A stretch of DNA of 14,798 nucleotides from Pyrinomonadaceae bacterium (GTDB taxonomy: Bacteria; Acidobacteriota; Blastocatellia; Pyrinomonadales; Pyrinomonadaceae): NCBI GenBank assembly GCA_013812565.1, contig JACCTF010000345.1, forward strand, positions 1 to 14,798. Direction: 5' to 3'. The stretch's first letter is position 1, and each line of letters starts with the position of its first letter. This document shows positions 14,579 to 14,798 of this stretch, one piece after another. A program made the translations under genes and the position numbers. Below the pieces are notes generated by a model that worked only from the letters and a program-made list of their open reading frames with translations, did not search any database and had not been told where the DNA came from.

Positions 14579-14798
14579 GGTGTAGCGTTCTGAAGCCGTG
14601 TGTGTCGGCGAATGATTATGGCACAAAGCGCAGCGCCCGTGGGTAAGCTTTATCTTCAACGCACGCGCGGGCGCAACGGAGCGGGAAGGCGCGCATAGAA
14701 GTTGTGTGTGAAGGTCATCAAGCAGGGCGAGTAGTCGTCGCACCCGACCCTCACCTAGCGACGTTCACCAAGGATGATCGCAGAACTTGCGAACCCAA

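Noticed and set aside
14579-14743. GTG-initiated 55-residue extension of the minus-strand ATPase
   Set aside because: The added sequence has no recognisable fold pattern, a TGA lies shortly upstream in the same frame, and the ATG at 14578 begins a more plausible protein. The true start remains uncertain.

Overview
The window looks like a bacterial chromosome segment of moderate GC content. Its core is a same-strand run of genes for reductive pyrimidine catabolism, with mobile-element debris on both sides. The separate PreT and PreA subunits, an NCS1 nucleobase permease, a lipobox-bearing DUF885 lipoprotein and weak Shine-Dalgarno sequences all fit a Gram-negative soil-type bacterium. Acidobacteriota is my best guess, but that is only an impression from gene style and no RNA marker gene is present to test it.

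Layout. Bases 1-98 hold the last residues of a tyrosine recombinase. An acyl-CoA ligase lies on the minus strand (255-1811) and is divergent, across a 111-bp spacer with an imperfect inverted repeat, from a plus-strand run covering 1923-13563. In order this run contains an NAD(P)-dependent aldehyde dehydrogenase, a DUF885 zincin-like lipoprotein, a class III aminotransferase, dihydropyrimidinase (hydA), an NCS1 permease, a nitrilase-type beta-ureidopropionase, a RidA-family protein, preT and preA. Spacing from hydA to preA is very tight (gaps of 2-11 bases and a 20-base preT/preA overlap), so this part is almost certainly one operon. After preA comes a decayed tyrosine recombinase core (about 13605-13787), then two abutting palindromes, then a minus-strand AAA-type ATPase (13931-14578) of the ExeA/transposition-ATPase kind with no recognisable Walker A.

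How the genes work together. The permease imports uracil, thymine or a related ring. PreT-PreA reduces it with NAD(P)H, HydA opens the dihydro ring, and the nitrilase-fold enzyme removes the carbamoyl group to give beta-alanine (or beta-aminoisobutyrate from thymine). The aminotransferase would then give malonate semialdehyde (or the methyl form). The aldehyde dehydrogenase keeps the general-base Glu of hydrolytic ALDHs and so differs from the CoA-acylating methylmalonate-semialdehyde dehydrogenase. This suggests release of a free acid, for which the divergent acyl-CoA ligase could be the activating enzyme. That last step is inference.

Most worth a second look: integrase fragments bracketing a complete catabolic cluster, the ATPase with a lost P-loop beside transposon-end-like repeats, a RidA protein with Lys at the usual substrate-Arg position inside a reductive rather than Rut pathway, Met in PreA where mammalian DPD has its catalytic Cys, and the hydrolytic ALDH plus CoA ligase pair. 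No tRNA, rRNA, CRISPR array or convincing rho-independent terminator was seen.
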